From an uncultured Ulvibacter sp. (lineage in GTDB: Bacteria; Bacteroidota; Bacteroidia; Flavobacteriales; Flavobacteriaceae), in assembly GCA_938041335.1 (NCBI GenBank), contig CALIAF010000022.1, positions 1-64,000 of the forward strand: a DNA stretch of 64,000 bases, in the 5' to 3' direction. Position 1 is the first letter of the stretch, and each line of letters begins with the position of its first letter. Of this stretch, positions 35,825-44,716 are shown piece after piece. Below the pieces are notes generated by a model. It worked only from the letters and a program-made list of their open reading frames with translations. It was not told the origin of the DNA and searched no databases. Both the position numbers and the translations under genes were made by a program.

Positions 35825-36823
35825 ATGCAAACCATTGCTGAAATAGGCCAAGCGCACGACGGTAGTTTAGGAATGCTACACGCATATATAGACGCAGTGG
35901 CAACTACAGGGTGTACAGCCATAAAATTTCAAACCCATATTGCAGCGGCTGAAAGTAGTATACACGAACCCTTTAGAGTACATTTTTCAAAACAAGATAA
36001 AACCCGTTTTGAGTATTGGAAACGTATGGAATTTACAGAAGAACAATGGGTTGCAATAGGCACTCACTGTAAAGAAAAAGGACTTACATTTATAAGTAGC
36101 CCTTTTAGTAACGCCGCTGTAGATGTGCTCGAGAAAGCCCAAGTAGAAATCTATAAAATAGGAAGTGGAGAGGTAAATAACCTTTTACTACTAAAAAAAG
36201 TGGTTGCTACAGGGAAACCTATTATTATATCAAGCGGGATGAGTTCTTTTGATGAGCTTGATACCACAGTTGCCTTTTTAAAGAAACATAAGGCAAGCTT
36301 TAGCATCCTTCAATGCACTACCAGTTATCCTACACAACCGGCCCAATACGGATTAAACGTAATTCAAGAATTAAAAGATCGTTATGCCGTGCCCGTGGGC
36401 TTTTCAGATCATTCTGCTTCACTTGCTGCAGGTATTGCTGCCACAGCTTTAGGTGCCGAAATACTCGAGTTTCACGTAGTTTTTGATAAACAACAGTTTG
36501 GGCCAGACGTATCTTCTTCTTTGACTATTTCCGAAGCAAAAACACTTGTAGAAGCTGTGAATAATGTAAATACTGCATTAAATAACCCTATTGATAAAAA
36601 GGATAATTCTGAATATACAGATCTAAAACAGATTTTTGAAAAATCGCTTGCAGTGAATAAAAATATAAAAGCAGGGCACGTGCTCACCTTTGATGATCTT
36701 GAAGCTAAGAAACCAAAAGGAAAGGGTGTGGATGCACAGCATTATGAAAGTTTGATAGGAAAAACGGTTACAAGAGATCTAAATACATGGGATTTTTTAA
36801 ATAAAGAAGACATCGCGTTATGA
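35825..36823 (+). CDS. neuB: N-acetylneuraminate (nonulosonate) synthase family
   Basis: NeuB condenses phosphoenolpyruvate with N-acetylmannosamine, or a related 6-deoxy sugar, to a nine-carbon nonulosonic acid. The 332-residue protein has the TIM-barrel opening IAEIGQAHDGSLGMLHAYIDA, AIKFQTHIA, FISSPFSNAAVDVLE, YKIGSGEVNN, PIIISSGMSS, LQCTTSYPT and FSDHSAS, all with the expected catalytic and metal residues. The C-terminal 55 or so residues are an antifreeze-like SAF domain (SLAVNKNIKAGHVLTFDDL). Together with NeuC and NeuA directly behind it, sialic acid (Neu5Ac) is the simplest product. Legionaminic or other acids cannot be excluded. Confidence 0.92.
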   Translation: MQTIAEIGQAHDGSLGMLHAYIDAVATTGCTAIKFQTHIAAAESSIHEPFRVHFSKQDKTRFEYWKRMEFTEEQWVAIGTHCKEKGLTFISSPFSNAAVDVLEKAQVEIYKIGSGEVNNLLLLKKVVATGKPIIISSGMSSFDELDTTVAFLKKHKASFSILQCTTSYPTQPAQYGLNVIQELKDRYAVPVGFSDHSASLAAGIAATALGAEILEFHVVFDKQQFGPDVSSSLTISEAKTLVEAVNNVNTALNNPIDKKDNSEYTDLKQIFEKSLAVNKNIKAGHVLTFDDLEAKKPKGKGVDAQHYESLIGKTVTRDLNTWDFLNKEDIAL

Positions 36824-37980
36824 GTACGAAAAGAAAAATATGTGCCGTCATTACCGCTCGACCCTCTTACAGTAGAGTACGTAGCTTACTGCTAGCTATA
36901 AAAAGCCATGCAGACCTAGAATTGCAGCTTGTTGTGGCAGGTTCTGCACTACTAGATCGTTACGGTAACGCTGTTGATTTTATTGAGAACGACGGTTTTA
37001 CTATTGACGAAAAGGTGTTTATGGTGCTGGAAGGAGAAAACAAAACAGCGATGGCAAAAACAACGGGCCTAGGTGTGATGGAGCTCGCAAATGTTTTTTA
37101 TAACCTAGAGCCAGATGCGGTACTTACTATTGCAGATCGTTTTGAAACCATTGCTACTTCTATAGCTGCAGCGTATCAGAATATACCATTAATTCATTTA
37201 CAAGGTGGAGAAGTGACAGGTAATATAGATGAGAAAGTGCGGCACGCAAACACAAAACTTGCAGATATTCATTTTGTAACATCAGAAGATGCAAGAGATC
37301 GTGTTATCAAACTTGGAGAAGATCCATCATACGTTTTTAACACAGGATGTCCTTCTATTGATATCGCAGCAAATGTGAAACAAAACCCGACACTTGATTT
37401 TGATCCTTTCGAAAAATACGGAGGTGTTGGTGCCACCTTTAGTGTAGACCAGAAATATATTGTGGTAATGCAGCACCCCGTAACCACAGAATATGCAGCA
37501 GCAAAAGAAGATGTTTTAAAAACCTTACGTGTAGTAGATGAGTTAAAGTTACCCACCTTTTGGTTTTGGCCTAATGTAGATGCAGGAGCAGATGGTACCT
37601 CAAATGGAATTAGATCTTATCGAGAAAAATACAATCCAGATCACATCAGGTTTTTCAAAAACATGGACCCAGATGATTTTTTAAAGTTACTTGTAAATAG
37701 CGCTTGCCTTATTGGCAACAGTAGTGTAGGTATTAGAGAATGTGCTTTTTTAGGCGTGCCTGTGGTCAATATTGGTACGCGTCAAAATAGAAGATTAAGA
37801 GGCAAAAATGTAATAGACGTTGGCTATACTGAAAGCGAAATAAAAGATGCGATTATGCATCAGGTGGAAGTTAATAACATCCCTTCAAGTCCCATATATG
37901 GAGCGGGCAATAGCGGTCATCAGATTGCTGAAATATTATCCACTATAGCACTTCGCTTTCATAAAACAATTACCTATTAA
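36820..37980 (+). CDS. neuC: UDP-N-acetylglucosamine 2-epimerase, hydrolysing
   Basis: NeuC releases N-acetylmannosamine and UDP from UDP-GlcNAc and supplies the substrate of NeuB. The 386-residue GT-B-like protein has ICAVITARPSYSRVRSLLLAIKSH, IADRFETIATSIAAAYQNIPLIHLQGGEVTGNIDEKVRHANTKLADIHF with the family Gly-Glu and Asp-Glu residues, and a C-terminal LIGNSSVGIRECAFLGVPVVNIGTRQ. No other enzymes for a diacetylated 6-deoxy precursor lie in the module, which favours Neu5Ac over legionaminic acid. Its first codon overlaps the stop of neuB (ATGA). Confidence 0.92.
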   Translation: MSTKRKICAVITARPSYSRVRSLLLAIKSHADLELQLVVAGSALLDRYGNAVDFIENDGFTIDEKVFMVLEGENKTAMAKTTGLGVMELANVFYNLEPDAVLTIADRFETIATSIAAAYQNIPLIHLQGGEVTGNIDEKVRHANTKLADIHFVTSEDARDRVIKLGEDPSYVFNTGCPSIDIAANVKQNPTLDFDPFEKYGGVGATFSVDQKYIVVMQHPVTTEYAAAKEDVLKTLRVVDELKLPTFWFWPNVDAGADGTSNGIRSYREKYNPDHIRFFKNMDPDDFLKLLVNSACLIGNSSVGIRECAFLGVPVVNIGTRQNRRLRGKNVIDVGYTESEIKDAIMHQVEVNNIPSSPIYGAGNSGHQIAEILSTIALRFHKTITY

Positions 37981-38675
37981 TGAGAGTTTTAGGGCTCATA
38001 CCTGCGCGAGGTGGTAGTAAAGGAATTCCGGGTAAGAATAAAAAATTACTAGGAGGGAAGCCGTTGTTGCAATATACAATTGACCAGGCGCTACAATCTA
38101 AACATCTTACAGATGTTGTGTTTTCATCTGAAGATGCTTCATTAATCGCATTAGCAAAGTCATTAGGGGCGCAAGCACCCTTTGTTCGCCCGTTAGAACT
38201 TGCAACAGATACAGCAGGATCTCTTGAAGTAGTGCAACACGCATTACAAGAAATGGAATTGTTAGGCAAAACATATGATGCCGTTTGTCTATTACAAGTG
38301 ACTACCCCTTTTAGAGGTATTGATTTAATAGATACTGCTATAGCCAAGTTCAAGAATGCTGAAGCAGATAGTTTAGTCACGGTACAATCTGTGCCACAAC
38401 ATTATAACCCTCATTGGGTTTTTAAGACCCATGGAGATCTTTTGCAACTGGCAACTGGCGAAAAGAATATCATTAAAAGAAGACAAGACTTACCTCCAGC
38501 TTTTATTAGAGATGGGGCTATTTACATTACAAAAACAACCGTGTTATTGAATGATCATTCATTCTTCGGAAATAGGATATCGTATTTGCAATCTGACGCA
38601 GCTACCTATGTAAATATTGATACAGAAAATGATTGGCAAAAAGCAGAACAAATTATCAACTCAGGCCTAGTATGA
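37980..38675 (+). CDS. neuA: CMP-nonulosonate cytidylyltransferase
   Basis: NeuA activates the nonulosonic acid with CTP to the CMP-sugar used by sialyltransferase-type enzymes. The 231-residue protein has the nucleotide-binding signature LIPARGGSKGIPGKNKKLLGGKPLLQYTIDQAL (residues 5-37), VCLLQVTTPFR and FIRDGAIYITK, followed by YVNIDTENDWQKAE, where Asp residues bind Mg2+. There is no C-terminal esterase or other added domain. It shares one base with neuC (TAATG) and four with the next gene (ATGA). Confidence 0.93.
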   Translation: MRVLGLIPARGGSKGIPGKNKKLLGGKPLLQYTIDQALQSKHLTDVVFSSEDASLIALAKSLGAQAPFVRPLELATDTAGSLEVVQHALQEMELLGKTYDAVCLLQVTTPFRGIDLIDTAIAKFKNAEADSLVTVQSVPQHYNPHWVFKTHGDLLQLATGEKNIIKRRQDLPPAFIRDGAIYITKTTVLLNDHSFFGNRISYLQSDAATYVNIDTENDWQKAEQIINSGLV

Positions 38676-40036
38676 AAAAAGTACTGCTTATCATTCCTGA
38701 TGGTACTGGGATAAAAAATTATTTATATGCTGATGTTTTTAAAGACGTCGACGCATCTTTGCACTTAATGCATGAGTTTGATGACAGAACGCTAGCAACC
38801 ATTAAAAATAGGTTAAATATTGGCGAAAATTCAATAATACCGGACTATCAAGAAAGTATCAAAGAGCGTTATTTAAGGGAGCTAATTCATTTACTTAGAA
38901 TTAAGTTTAACGTCAAAAAACTTAATAATCCCTCTATTCTAAAATTCTATAAACCGAAAAGTACTAATCTCAAACAGCGTTTATTTTATAAAGCAATAGA
39001 ACTAAGATCTCTATTCTCATCGTCCTATAAAAGTATTGAGAAGCTTGAAGAAAAATATGAAAACGCATTATGTAAAAACAATTTTTATAATGAGATGAAG
39101 CTTGTTTTAAAAAATGTACATCCAGATGTTGTTTTTTGTTCTCATCAACGAGCATTAAAAATGCCTACCATATTTAAAGCAGCGAGAGATTTAAATATAC
39201 ATGCTTCAACGGTAATCTATTCTTGGGACAACATTCCTAAGGCCAGGTTAGCCTTGCGTGCAGACCAATATCTTGTGTGGTCGTCTGTGATGAAAAAAGA
39301 ATTACTGATGCTTTATCCAGAGATTAAAGATGCCGCAATAGCAATAACGGGAAGCCCTCAATTTGAGTTTTATAAAGATCATAAAAATATTATTACCAAA
39401 GATGAATTCTATACATCACGCGGTCTTGATCCAAATAAAAAGATAGTGTGTTTTTCTGGCGACGATGTGCGAACTTCCCCAAATGATCCAGCGTATTTAG
39501 AGGATCTAGCAGATGAAATAGTAACGGCTAAATTACAGGATACTTATCAAATAGCATTTAGAAGATGCCCAGTAGATGTTTCTGGAAGATATGATACCAT
39601 TGTAGAGAAGTACAAAGATTTAATTATTGAAATGCCTCCATTGTGGAATATCAATACACAAGAATGGAGTGCTATTTACCCAAGAGAAGAAGATGTAAGT
39701 GAGTTGGTCAGTTTAGCTTATTATGCAGATGTAGTTATAAATGTAGGTTCTACTATGGCATTTGATTTTGGGATGTTTAACAAACCTTGTATTTACATTA
39801 ATTATGATCAGCCTGATAGTGGGTTATGGTCAACAGAGATTATTTATACGTACCAGCATTTTAAGAGTATGCCGTCTGCTGATGCCGTTTTATGGTGGAA
39901 CAGCAAGAGTGCTATTGTTCCGCTGCTCCAATCATTAGAAAAAGGAGTTGACACAACTATTAATACCTGGATGCATATAATAAATGAGCACCCACAAAAT
40001 GCAGCTATTACTATTAAAAAAGCACTAGGAATATGA
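38672..40036 (+). CDS. Probable GT-B fold glycosyltransferase tied to the nonulosonate module
   Basis: I do not recognise a precise family. The protein is 454 residues from the ATG at 38672, which overlaps the neuA stop; an earlier in-frame start at 38633 would add 13 residues inside neuA. The pattern is GT-B-like: HPDVVFCSHQRALKMPTIFKAARDLN, then STVIYSWDNIPKARLALRADQYLVWSSVMKKEL, ITGSPQFEFYKD, and a C-terminal ADVVINVGSTMAFDFGMFNKPCIYINYD, which resembles the end domain of CDP-glycerol or capsule phosphotransferases and UDP-glycosyltransferases. The position directly behind neuA makes it a candidate CMP-nonulosonate transferase. This is inference. Confidence 0.65.
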   Translation: MKKVLLIIPDGTGIKNYLYADVFKDVDASLHLMHEFDDRTLATIKNRLNIGENSIIPDYQESIKERYLRELIHLLRIKFNVKKLNNPSILKFYKPKSTNLKQRLFYKAIELRSLFSSSYKSIEKLEEKYENALCKNNFYNEMKLVLKNVHPDVVFCSHQRALKMPTIFKAARDLNIHASTVIYSWDNIPKARLALRADQYLVWSSVMKKELLMLYPEIKDAAIAITGSPQFEFYKDHKNIITKDEFYTSRGLDPNKKIVCFSGDDVRTSPNDPAYLEDLADEIVTAKLQDTYQIAFRRCPVDVSGRYDTIVEKYKDLIIEMPPLWNINTQEWSAIYPREEDVSELVSLAYYADVVINVGSTMAFDFGMFNKPCIYINYDQPDSGLWSTEIIYTYQHFKSMPSADAVLWWNSKSAIVPLLQSLEKGVDTTINTWMHIINEHPQNAAITIKKALGI

Positions 40037-41169
40037 ATATTGTTTTTATTTCAAATGAATATCCCACGTGGGCACCTGGAGGCAAAGGCACCTTTATTCA
40101 GACTATTGCAAGAGAATTAGTATTACAAGAACACCAAGTAACAGTGCTTGGTATAGGTGATTCTTCAAGAAAAGAAGTTCTTGTAGATCAAGGTGTTACG
40201 TGTATAAGGCTAAGAAAGCCAAGGACACCCAAGGCAAAGTTTATTGAAAATTTTGCAAGAATTAGATTGGCACTAAAAAAAATGCATAGCATAAAACCTA
40301 TCGATATCGTTGAGACATCAGAATTGGATTGTGCCTATCTCCCTAAAAATCCTCCGTATAAAAAAGTAATTAGGCTACATGGTGGACATCATTTTTTTGC
40401 TGAAGCAGAAAAAAGAGGAATTGATCCCATTAAAGGGAAAAGAGAAATTAAATCTTTTAAAAATACGGATGCTTTTATTGCCGTTTCAAACTACGTAAAA
40501 GAACACACGAGTACATTACTTAACTTTGGAAACGCACGTATTGAAACTATTAATTATCCTGTAGATACTGATATTTTAGTGCCTGGAGTAACTGTTAATC
40601 CAGCTATCATTCTATTTGCCGGGACTATTTGCGAGAAAAAAGGCGTTCGTGAGTTAATTGATGCTTTTCAGATGGTTAGAAATGCATATCCCGAAAAGAC
40701 GCTCCATTTATATGGAAGAGATTGGTTTTTTCCTGATGGTAGTTCTTATATTGAGATGTTGAAAAAAGAATATACCCCAGAAATGCTAGAAGGAGTACTA
40801 TTTAAAGGCAGTGTATTACGCGATGTCCTGTATCGAGCTTATGCTTCTGCTGGCTTGTGTGTTTTTCCTTCTCATATGGAAACGCAAGGACTGGTGGTTC
40901 TAGAGGCATTGTTAATGAAACGTCCAGTAATTTTTAGTGAGTACGGGCCAGGACCAGAAACAATAGTACACGGGGAAGATGGAATGCTTTGCGACGTTTA
41001 TAATGCGCAAGATATTGCTTCAAAAATAATGTGGATGATCGATAATCCCTCAAAGGCTCAGAAAATGGGAGACTTAGGCAGAACAAGGGTGCAAGAGAAA
41101 TTTGAAAAAAGTAAAATCGTCGCGCAGAATATTTCATATTATAATAAGATAATTGCATCAAAAAGGTAA
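40033..41169 (+). CDS. GT4-family glycosyltransferase
   Basis: A 378-residue GT-B enzyme starting NIVFISNEYPTWAPGGKGTFIQTIARELVLQEHQV, a classic GT4 opening with the GGKGTF loop. The donor domain has IILFAGTICEKKGVRELIDAF and VFPSHMETQGLVVLEALLMKRPVIFSEYGPGPETIVHGEDGML, with the two Glu of the motif. It starts inside the stop of the previous gene (ATGA). No domain beyond the GT-B fold is seen. Confidence 0.9.
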   Translation: MNIVFISNEYPTWAPGGKGTFIQTIARELVLQEHQVTVLGIGDSSRKEVLVDQGVTCIRLRKPRTPKAKFIENFARIRLALKKMHSIKPIDIVETSELDCAYLPKNPPYKKVIRLHGGHHFFAEAEKRGIDPIKGKREIKSFKNTDAFIAVSNYVKEHTSTLLNFGNARIETINYPVDTDILVPGVTVNPAIILFAGTICEKKGVRELIDAFQMVRNAYPEKTLHLYGRDWFFPDGSSYIEMLKKEYTPEMLEGVLFKGSVLRDVLYRAYASAGLCVFPSHMETQGLVVLEALLMKRPVIFSEYGPGPETIVHGEDGMLCDVYNAQDIASKIMWMIDNPSKAQKMGDLGRTRVQEKFEKSKIVAQNISYYNKIIASKR

Positions 41170-41185
41170 TATAAATAATAGATCA

Positions 41186-42298
41186 TTGAAGTTTCTCATC
41201 ATTACACATGCAACACATACTCTGGCAGATGGTCAGGTATATTCTTATGCGCCATATGTGAGAGAAATGAATATATGGAGTAAACATGTTGATGCAATTA
41301 GGGTAATTACTCCTGTGTCAAATGATCCAGTGACCAAAATTGATTTGGCATATGACAAGAATGTTAAGGTAAGAAAAATACCAAGTCTTGCATTTACAAC
41401 TTTTGGAAATAGCATCAAATCTCTTGTTAATCTTCCTTTTATTTTCTGGGTTCTTTTTACCGAAATGCGCAGGGCAGATCATATCCATCTTCGTTGTCCA
41501 GGTACGATAGGCTTGGCGGGATGTATCATACAGATGTTGTTTCCGAAGAAAAAGAAAACCGCAAAGTATGCCGGAAATTGGGATCCAAATGCAAAGCAGC
41601 CTTTAAGTTATCGCATGCAAAAATGGATATTGAGCAATACTATATTGACAAAAAACATGCAAGTTTTGGTGTATGGAGTATGGGAAGGACAAACAACAAA
41701 TATCAAATCTTTTTTTACAGCATCCTACTGGGAACATGAGAAAACCGAAGTGCAAAAAAGATTATTTTCTGCTCCATTTAAATTCTTATTTGTAGGTGGC
41801 CAAGTGGAAGGCAAAAGACCGTTATATGCGATTCAGTTAGTCGAAACGTTGAATAAGAATGGTGTGCCTGCTTTGTTGGATTTTTATGGTGATGGTTTGT
41901 TACATTCAAATTTGAAGCAATATGTTAGTGAGCAAAACTTAGATGAAATCATCGTGTTTAAGGGTAATCAACCTGCCCAAGAAGTAAAAAAAGGATATCA
42001 TGATGCGCATTTTTTAATTTTAGCTTCAAAATCTGAAGGCTGGCCTAAGGTCGTGGCAGAAGCCATGTTTTGGGGTGCAATACCTATGAGTACTGCCGTT
42101 TCTTGTGTGCCTTGGATGATTGATTTTGGTAAAAGAGGAATGCTATTGTCATTAGATCTTGATACAGATGTAGCGCAGCTAATGGATGTTATTACTAAGA
42201 GAGATGGATTGCTTGATATGAGTAATGATGCATTATCTTGGTCCAGACAATACACACTTGATAGATTTGAACAGGAAATAACTACCTTGCTGCTATGA
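41186..42298 (+). CDS. GT4-like glycosyltransferase
   Basis: The protein is about 370 residues from a TTG at 41186, which gives a normal start (KFLIITHATHTLADGQVYSYAPYVREM). Another TTG at 41153 would add 11 residues and overlap the previous gene. The donor domain has FLFVGGQVEGKRPLYAIQLVETL, LDFYGDGLLHSNLKQYV and FLILASKSEGWPKVVAEAMFWGAIPMST, a GT4-type E-x7-E region. The next gene begins in its stop (ATGA). No ATG is available near the N-terminus, so a TTG start is likely either way. Confidence 0.82.
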   Translation: MKFLIITHATHTLADGQVYSYAPYVREMNIWSKHVDAIRVITPVSNDPVTKIDLAYDKNVKVRKIPSLAFTTFGNSIKSLVNLPFIFWVLFTEMRRADHIHLRCPGTIGLAGCIIQMLFPKKKKTAKYAGNWDPNAKQPLSYRMQKWILSNTILTKNMQVLVYGVWEGQTTNIKSFFTASYWEHEKTEVQKRLFSAPFKFLFVGGQVEGKRPLYAIQLVETLNKNGVPALLDFYGDGLLHSNLKQYVSEQNLDEIIVFKGNQPAQEVKKGYHDAHFLILASKSEGWPKVVAEAMFWGAIPMSTAVSCVPWMIDFGKRGMLLSLDLDTDVAQLMDVITKRDGLLDMSNDALSWSRQYTLDRFEQEITTLLL

Positions 42299-43353
42299 GA
42301 GTGTTACAACTAATTGATAGTTTGCATCCAGGTGGCGCAGAACGTATGGCCGTTTCACTTGCCAATGAACTATCTGGAAAATTTGAAACCTCTTATTTAT
42401 GCGCCACACGTGAAGAAGGTTTGTTAAAAACCAGTATTTCTGAAAAAGTTAATTATACATTTTTAAATAAAAAACGTAGGCTAGACATACTTGCGCTTAG
42501 AACGTTAATTGGTCTTGTGAAAAAGAATAAAATAAATGTGATTCACGCGCATTCGAGTAGTTTTTTTTACGGTTGGATGGTGAAGTTTTTTTCACCTTCG
42601 GTTAGGCTTATATGGCACGATCATTATGGAAATAGTGAATTACTTGGACAAAGAAACTCAAAAATGCTGCGCTTTTGCTCTTCTAAGTTTTCTGCAATAA
42701 TAGCAGTGAACACATTATTAGCTGAATGGAGTACCGGTACTTTAAAGTGTAAAAAAGTATTATTTGTTAAGAATTTTGTTTCTAAAAATCCCACAAAATC
42801 AGATACTATAACACTCTTAGGCGCATCTGGCAAACGAATTATTTGTGTTGCAAACTTTAGACCTCAAAAAGATCATTTTAATTTGTTATCGGCATTTCAA
42901 TTAATAAAGAAGGAAATACCAAAGGCTAGTTTACATTTAGTAGGGAATCATAAAAGTGCGCATGGAGAAGAAATTAAAGCGTATCTAGAAAAACAAAAGT
43001 TTACAGATATCTATATTTATGGCGAATTAAATATGACCTCGAGTATATTTGATCAATGTAGTCTAGGAGTTCTTTCTTCTTTATCAGAGGGGTTACCAGT
43101 GGCTTTACTGGAATATGGTTTAAATAATTTGCCAGTAGTTGTAACAGATGTTGGGCAATGTAAAGAAGTGATTGGTGATACAGGAAAATTAGTAGTTCCT
43201 AAAAATCCTATTGCTTTAGCTGAGGCTTGTATTTCCTATTTAAAAGATCAAACTATGGCCAATAGTGATGCCACTCAATTTAATTCGCGTGTATTAACTA
43301 AGTATGCATTTAATAGTATTTTTGATCAACTCATGACACTCTATACGGAATAG
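42295..43353 (+). CDS. GT4-family glycosyltransferase
   Basis: The 352-residue enzyme starts RVLQLIDSLHPGGAERMAVSLANEL, the GGAERM loop typical of GT4 (WbpH/PimB-like). It continues with RIICVANFRPQKDHFNLLSAFQLI, LHLVGNH and CSLGVLSSLSEGLPVALLEYGLNNLPVVVTDVGQCKEVI, which holds the donor-binding Glu residues. It is followed seven bases later by the polymerase gene, so it may act on a late sugar of the repeat unit. Confidence 0.9.
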   Translation: MRVLQLIDSLHPGGAERMAVSLANELSGKFETSYLCATREEGLLKTSISEKVNYTFLNKKRRLDILALRTLIGLVKKNKINVIHAHSSSFFYGWMVKFFSPSVRLIWHDHYGNSELLGQRNSKMLRFCSSKFSAIIAVNTLLAEWSTGTLKCKKVLFVKNFVSKNPTKSDTITLLGASGKRIICVANFRPQKDHFNLLSAFQLIKKEIPKASLHLVGNHKSAHGEEIKAYLEKQKFTDIYIYGELNMTSSIFDQCSLGVLSSLSEGLPVALLEYGLNNLPVVVTDVGQCKEVIGDTGKLVVPKNPIALAEACISYLKDQTMANSDATQFNSRVLTKYAFNSIFDQLMTLYTE

Positions 43354-43360
43354 ATTAAAT

Positions 43361-44716
43361 ATGATAAAAATTCCTAAGCAAACTAATTATGTCAATATGC
43401 TTCTATTACATGGAGGTATGGGATTTCTTGGCTATTTATTTAGACCTTCGGTCAAGTTTATTTTTCTTGGGGCGCTACTTTATTTTGTCTTTGTAACAAT
43501 TAAAAATGGGAATAAGAATCATGAAGTACTTCAAGCCGGAGCATATATTATAGGGTTTGAGGTGTTTTCAAGAATGACAGGAGGCGTTGGGTTTTCTTAT
43601 GAGTTTGCAAAATATGCAGTTTCTGGGTTTTTATTATTGGGTATGTTTTATCGTGGGTTTAATGTGTCGTCGTGGCCCTATGTTTTGTTCATATTCTTTT
43701 TGCTACCATCAATAATGGTTACCGCAATTTATATAGACTATAATACCACATTTTTAAGTACAGTCACATTTAATCTAACCGGTCCGGCGTGCCTAGGGAT
43801 AAGTGCGTTGTATTGTTATGATCGTAAAATTGTATGGGGCAATTATCAATCTATATTAAAAGCGGCATTATTTCCTATAGTTGCTATGACGGTTTACCTC
43901 TATTTTTATACTCCAGATATTAGGGATGTTGTAACCGGTACGCAATCAAATTTTGAAGCCTCTGGAGGATTTGGACCCAATCAAGTGGCAACCGTTCTTG
44001 GCTTAGGAATGTTTATTTTATTTACAAGATTATTTCTATTTAAAAATAAAATAATTCAATTCATAGATATCAGCTTAATTGGTCTTATGGCCTACAGAGC
44101 ATTTGTAACTTTTAGCAGAGGTGGCGTGATCGTAGCGCTTGTTTGTGCAGCAATATTTCTAGCCCTTTATTTTAAACATTCAAGTTCAAAAGAGCGAGTC
44201 TTGGTTATTACTAAAACTGGAGTTGTTATAGGAGTATGTATTTTAACTTGGATAATTACTTCCTTATTTACTTCTGGACTTATTGACAAGAGATATGCAA
44301 ATCAAGATGCATTGGGTAGAGAAAAAGCAGATGTCAGTACTGGAAGGCAGCGTCTTATAGAAGGTGAGTTGGAAGCTTTTAAAGAGAATCCATTTTTTGG
44401 AATAGGAGTGGGCCGTAGTAAAGAAATACACCAACAACGATTAAATATTAAATCTACCACCCATAACGAAGTAAGTCGTATGCTCTCAGAACATGGTTTG
44501 CTAGGCGTTATTGCGCTTCTTATTTTACTAATAACTCCAATTATTTTTAGATTAAGAGACCGGAGTAATCTCTATTTGTTTTCGTTTTTAGCCTTTTGGT
44601 TTTTAACCATTAACCACAGTTCTATGCGTATCGCGGCTCCGGCTTTTATTTATGGACTCTCTGTTTTATCCATCTCTAATGAAAAAAAAGAAGACACTCT
44701 TATACATAGGGAATAA
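43361..44716 (+). CDS. O-antigen polymerase/ligase family membrane protein (Wzy/WaaL-like)
   Basis: The 451-residue protein has about ten to eleven membrane helices and the Wzy_C signature in a large periplasmic loop: RQRLIEGELEAFKENPFFGIGVG (about 328-350) and STTHNEVSRMLSEHGLLGVIALLILL (about 364-389), with the conserved His-Asn. This family covers polymerases that join lipid-linked repeat units and ligases that attach them to lipid A core. Here, with a WcaJ-like gene two genes downstream and a Wzc-like gene in the locus, polymerase is more likely. The next gene starts within its last codons. Confidence 0.86.
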   Translation: MIKIPKQTNYVNMLLLHGGMGFLGYLFRPSVKFIFLGALLYFVFVTIKNGNKNHEVLQAGAYIIGFEVFSRMTGGVGFSYEFAKYAVSGFLLLGMFYRGFNVSSWPYVLFIFFLLPSIMVTAIYIDYNTTFLSTVTFNLTGPACLGISALYCYDRKIVWGNYQSILKAALFPIVAMTVYLYFYTPDIRDVVTGTQSNFEASGGFGPNQVATVLGLGMFILFTRLFLFKNKIIQFIDISLIGLMAYRAFVTFSRGGVIVALVCAAIFLALYFKHSSSKERVLVITKTGVVIGVCILTWIITSLFTSGLIDKRYANQDALGREKADVSTGRQRLIEGELEAFKENPFFGIGVGRSKEIHQQRLNIKSTTHNEVSRMLSEHGLLGVIALLILLITPIIFRLRDRSNLYLFSFLAFWFLTINHSSMRIAAPAFIYGLSVLSISNEKKEDTLIHRE

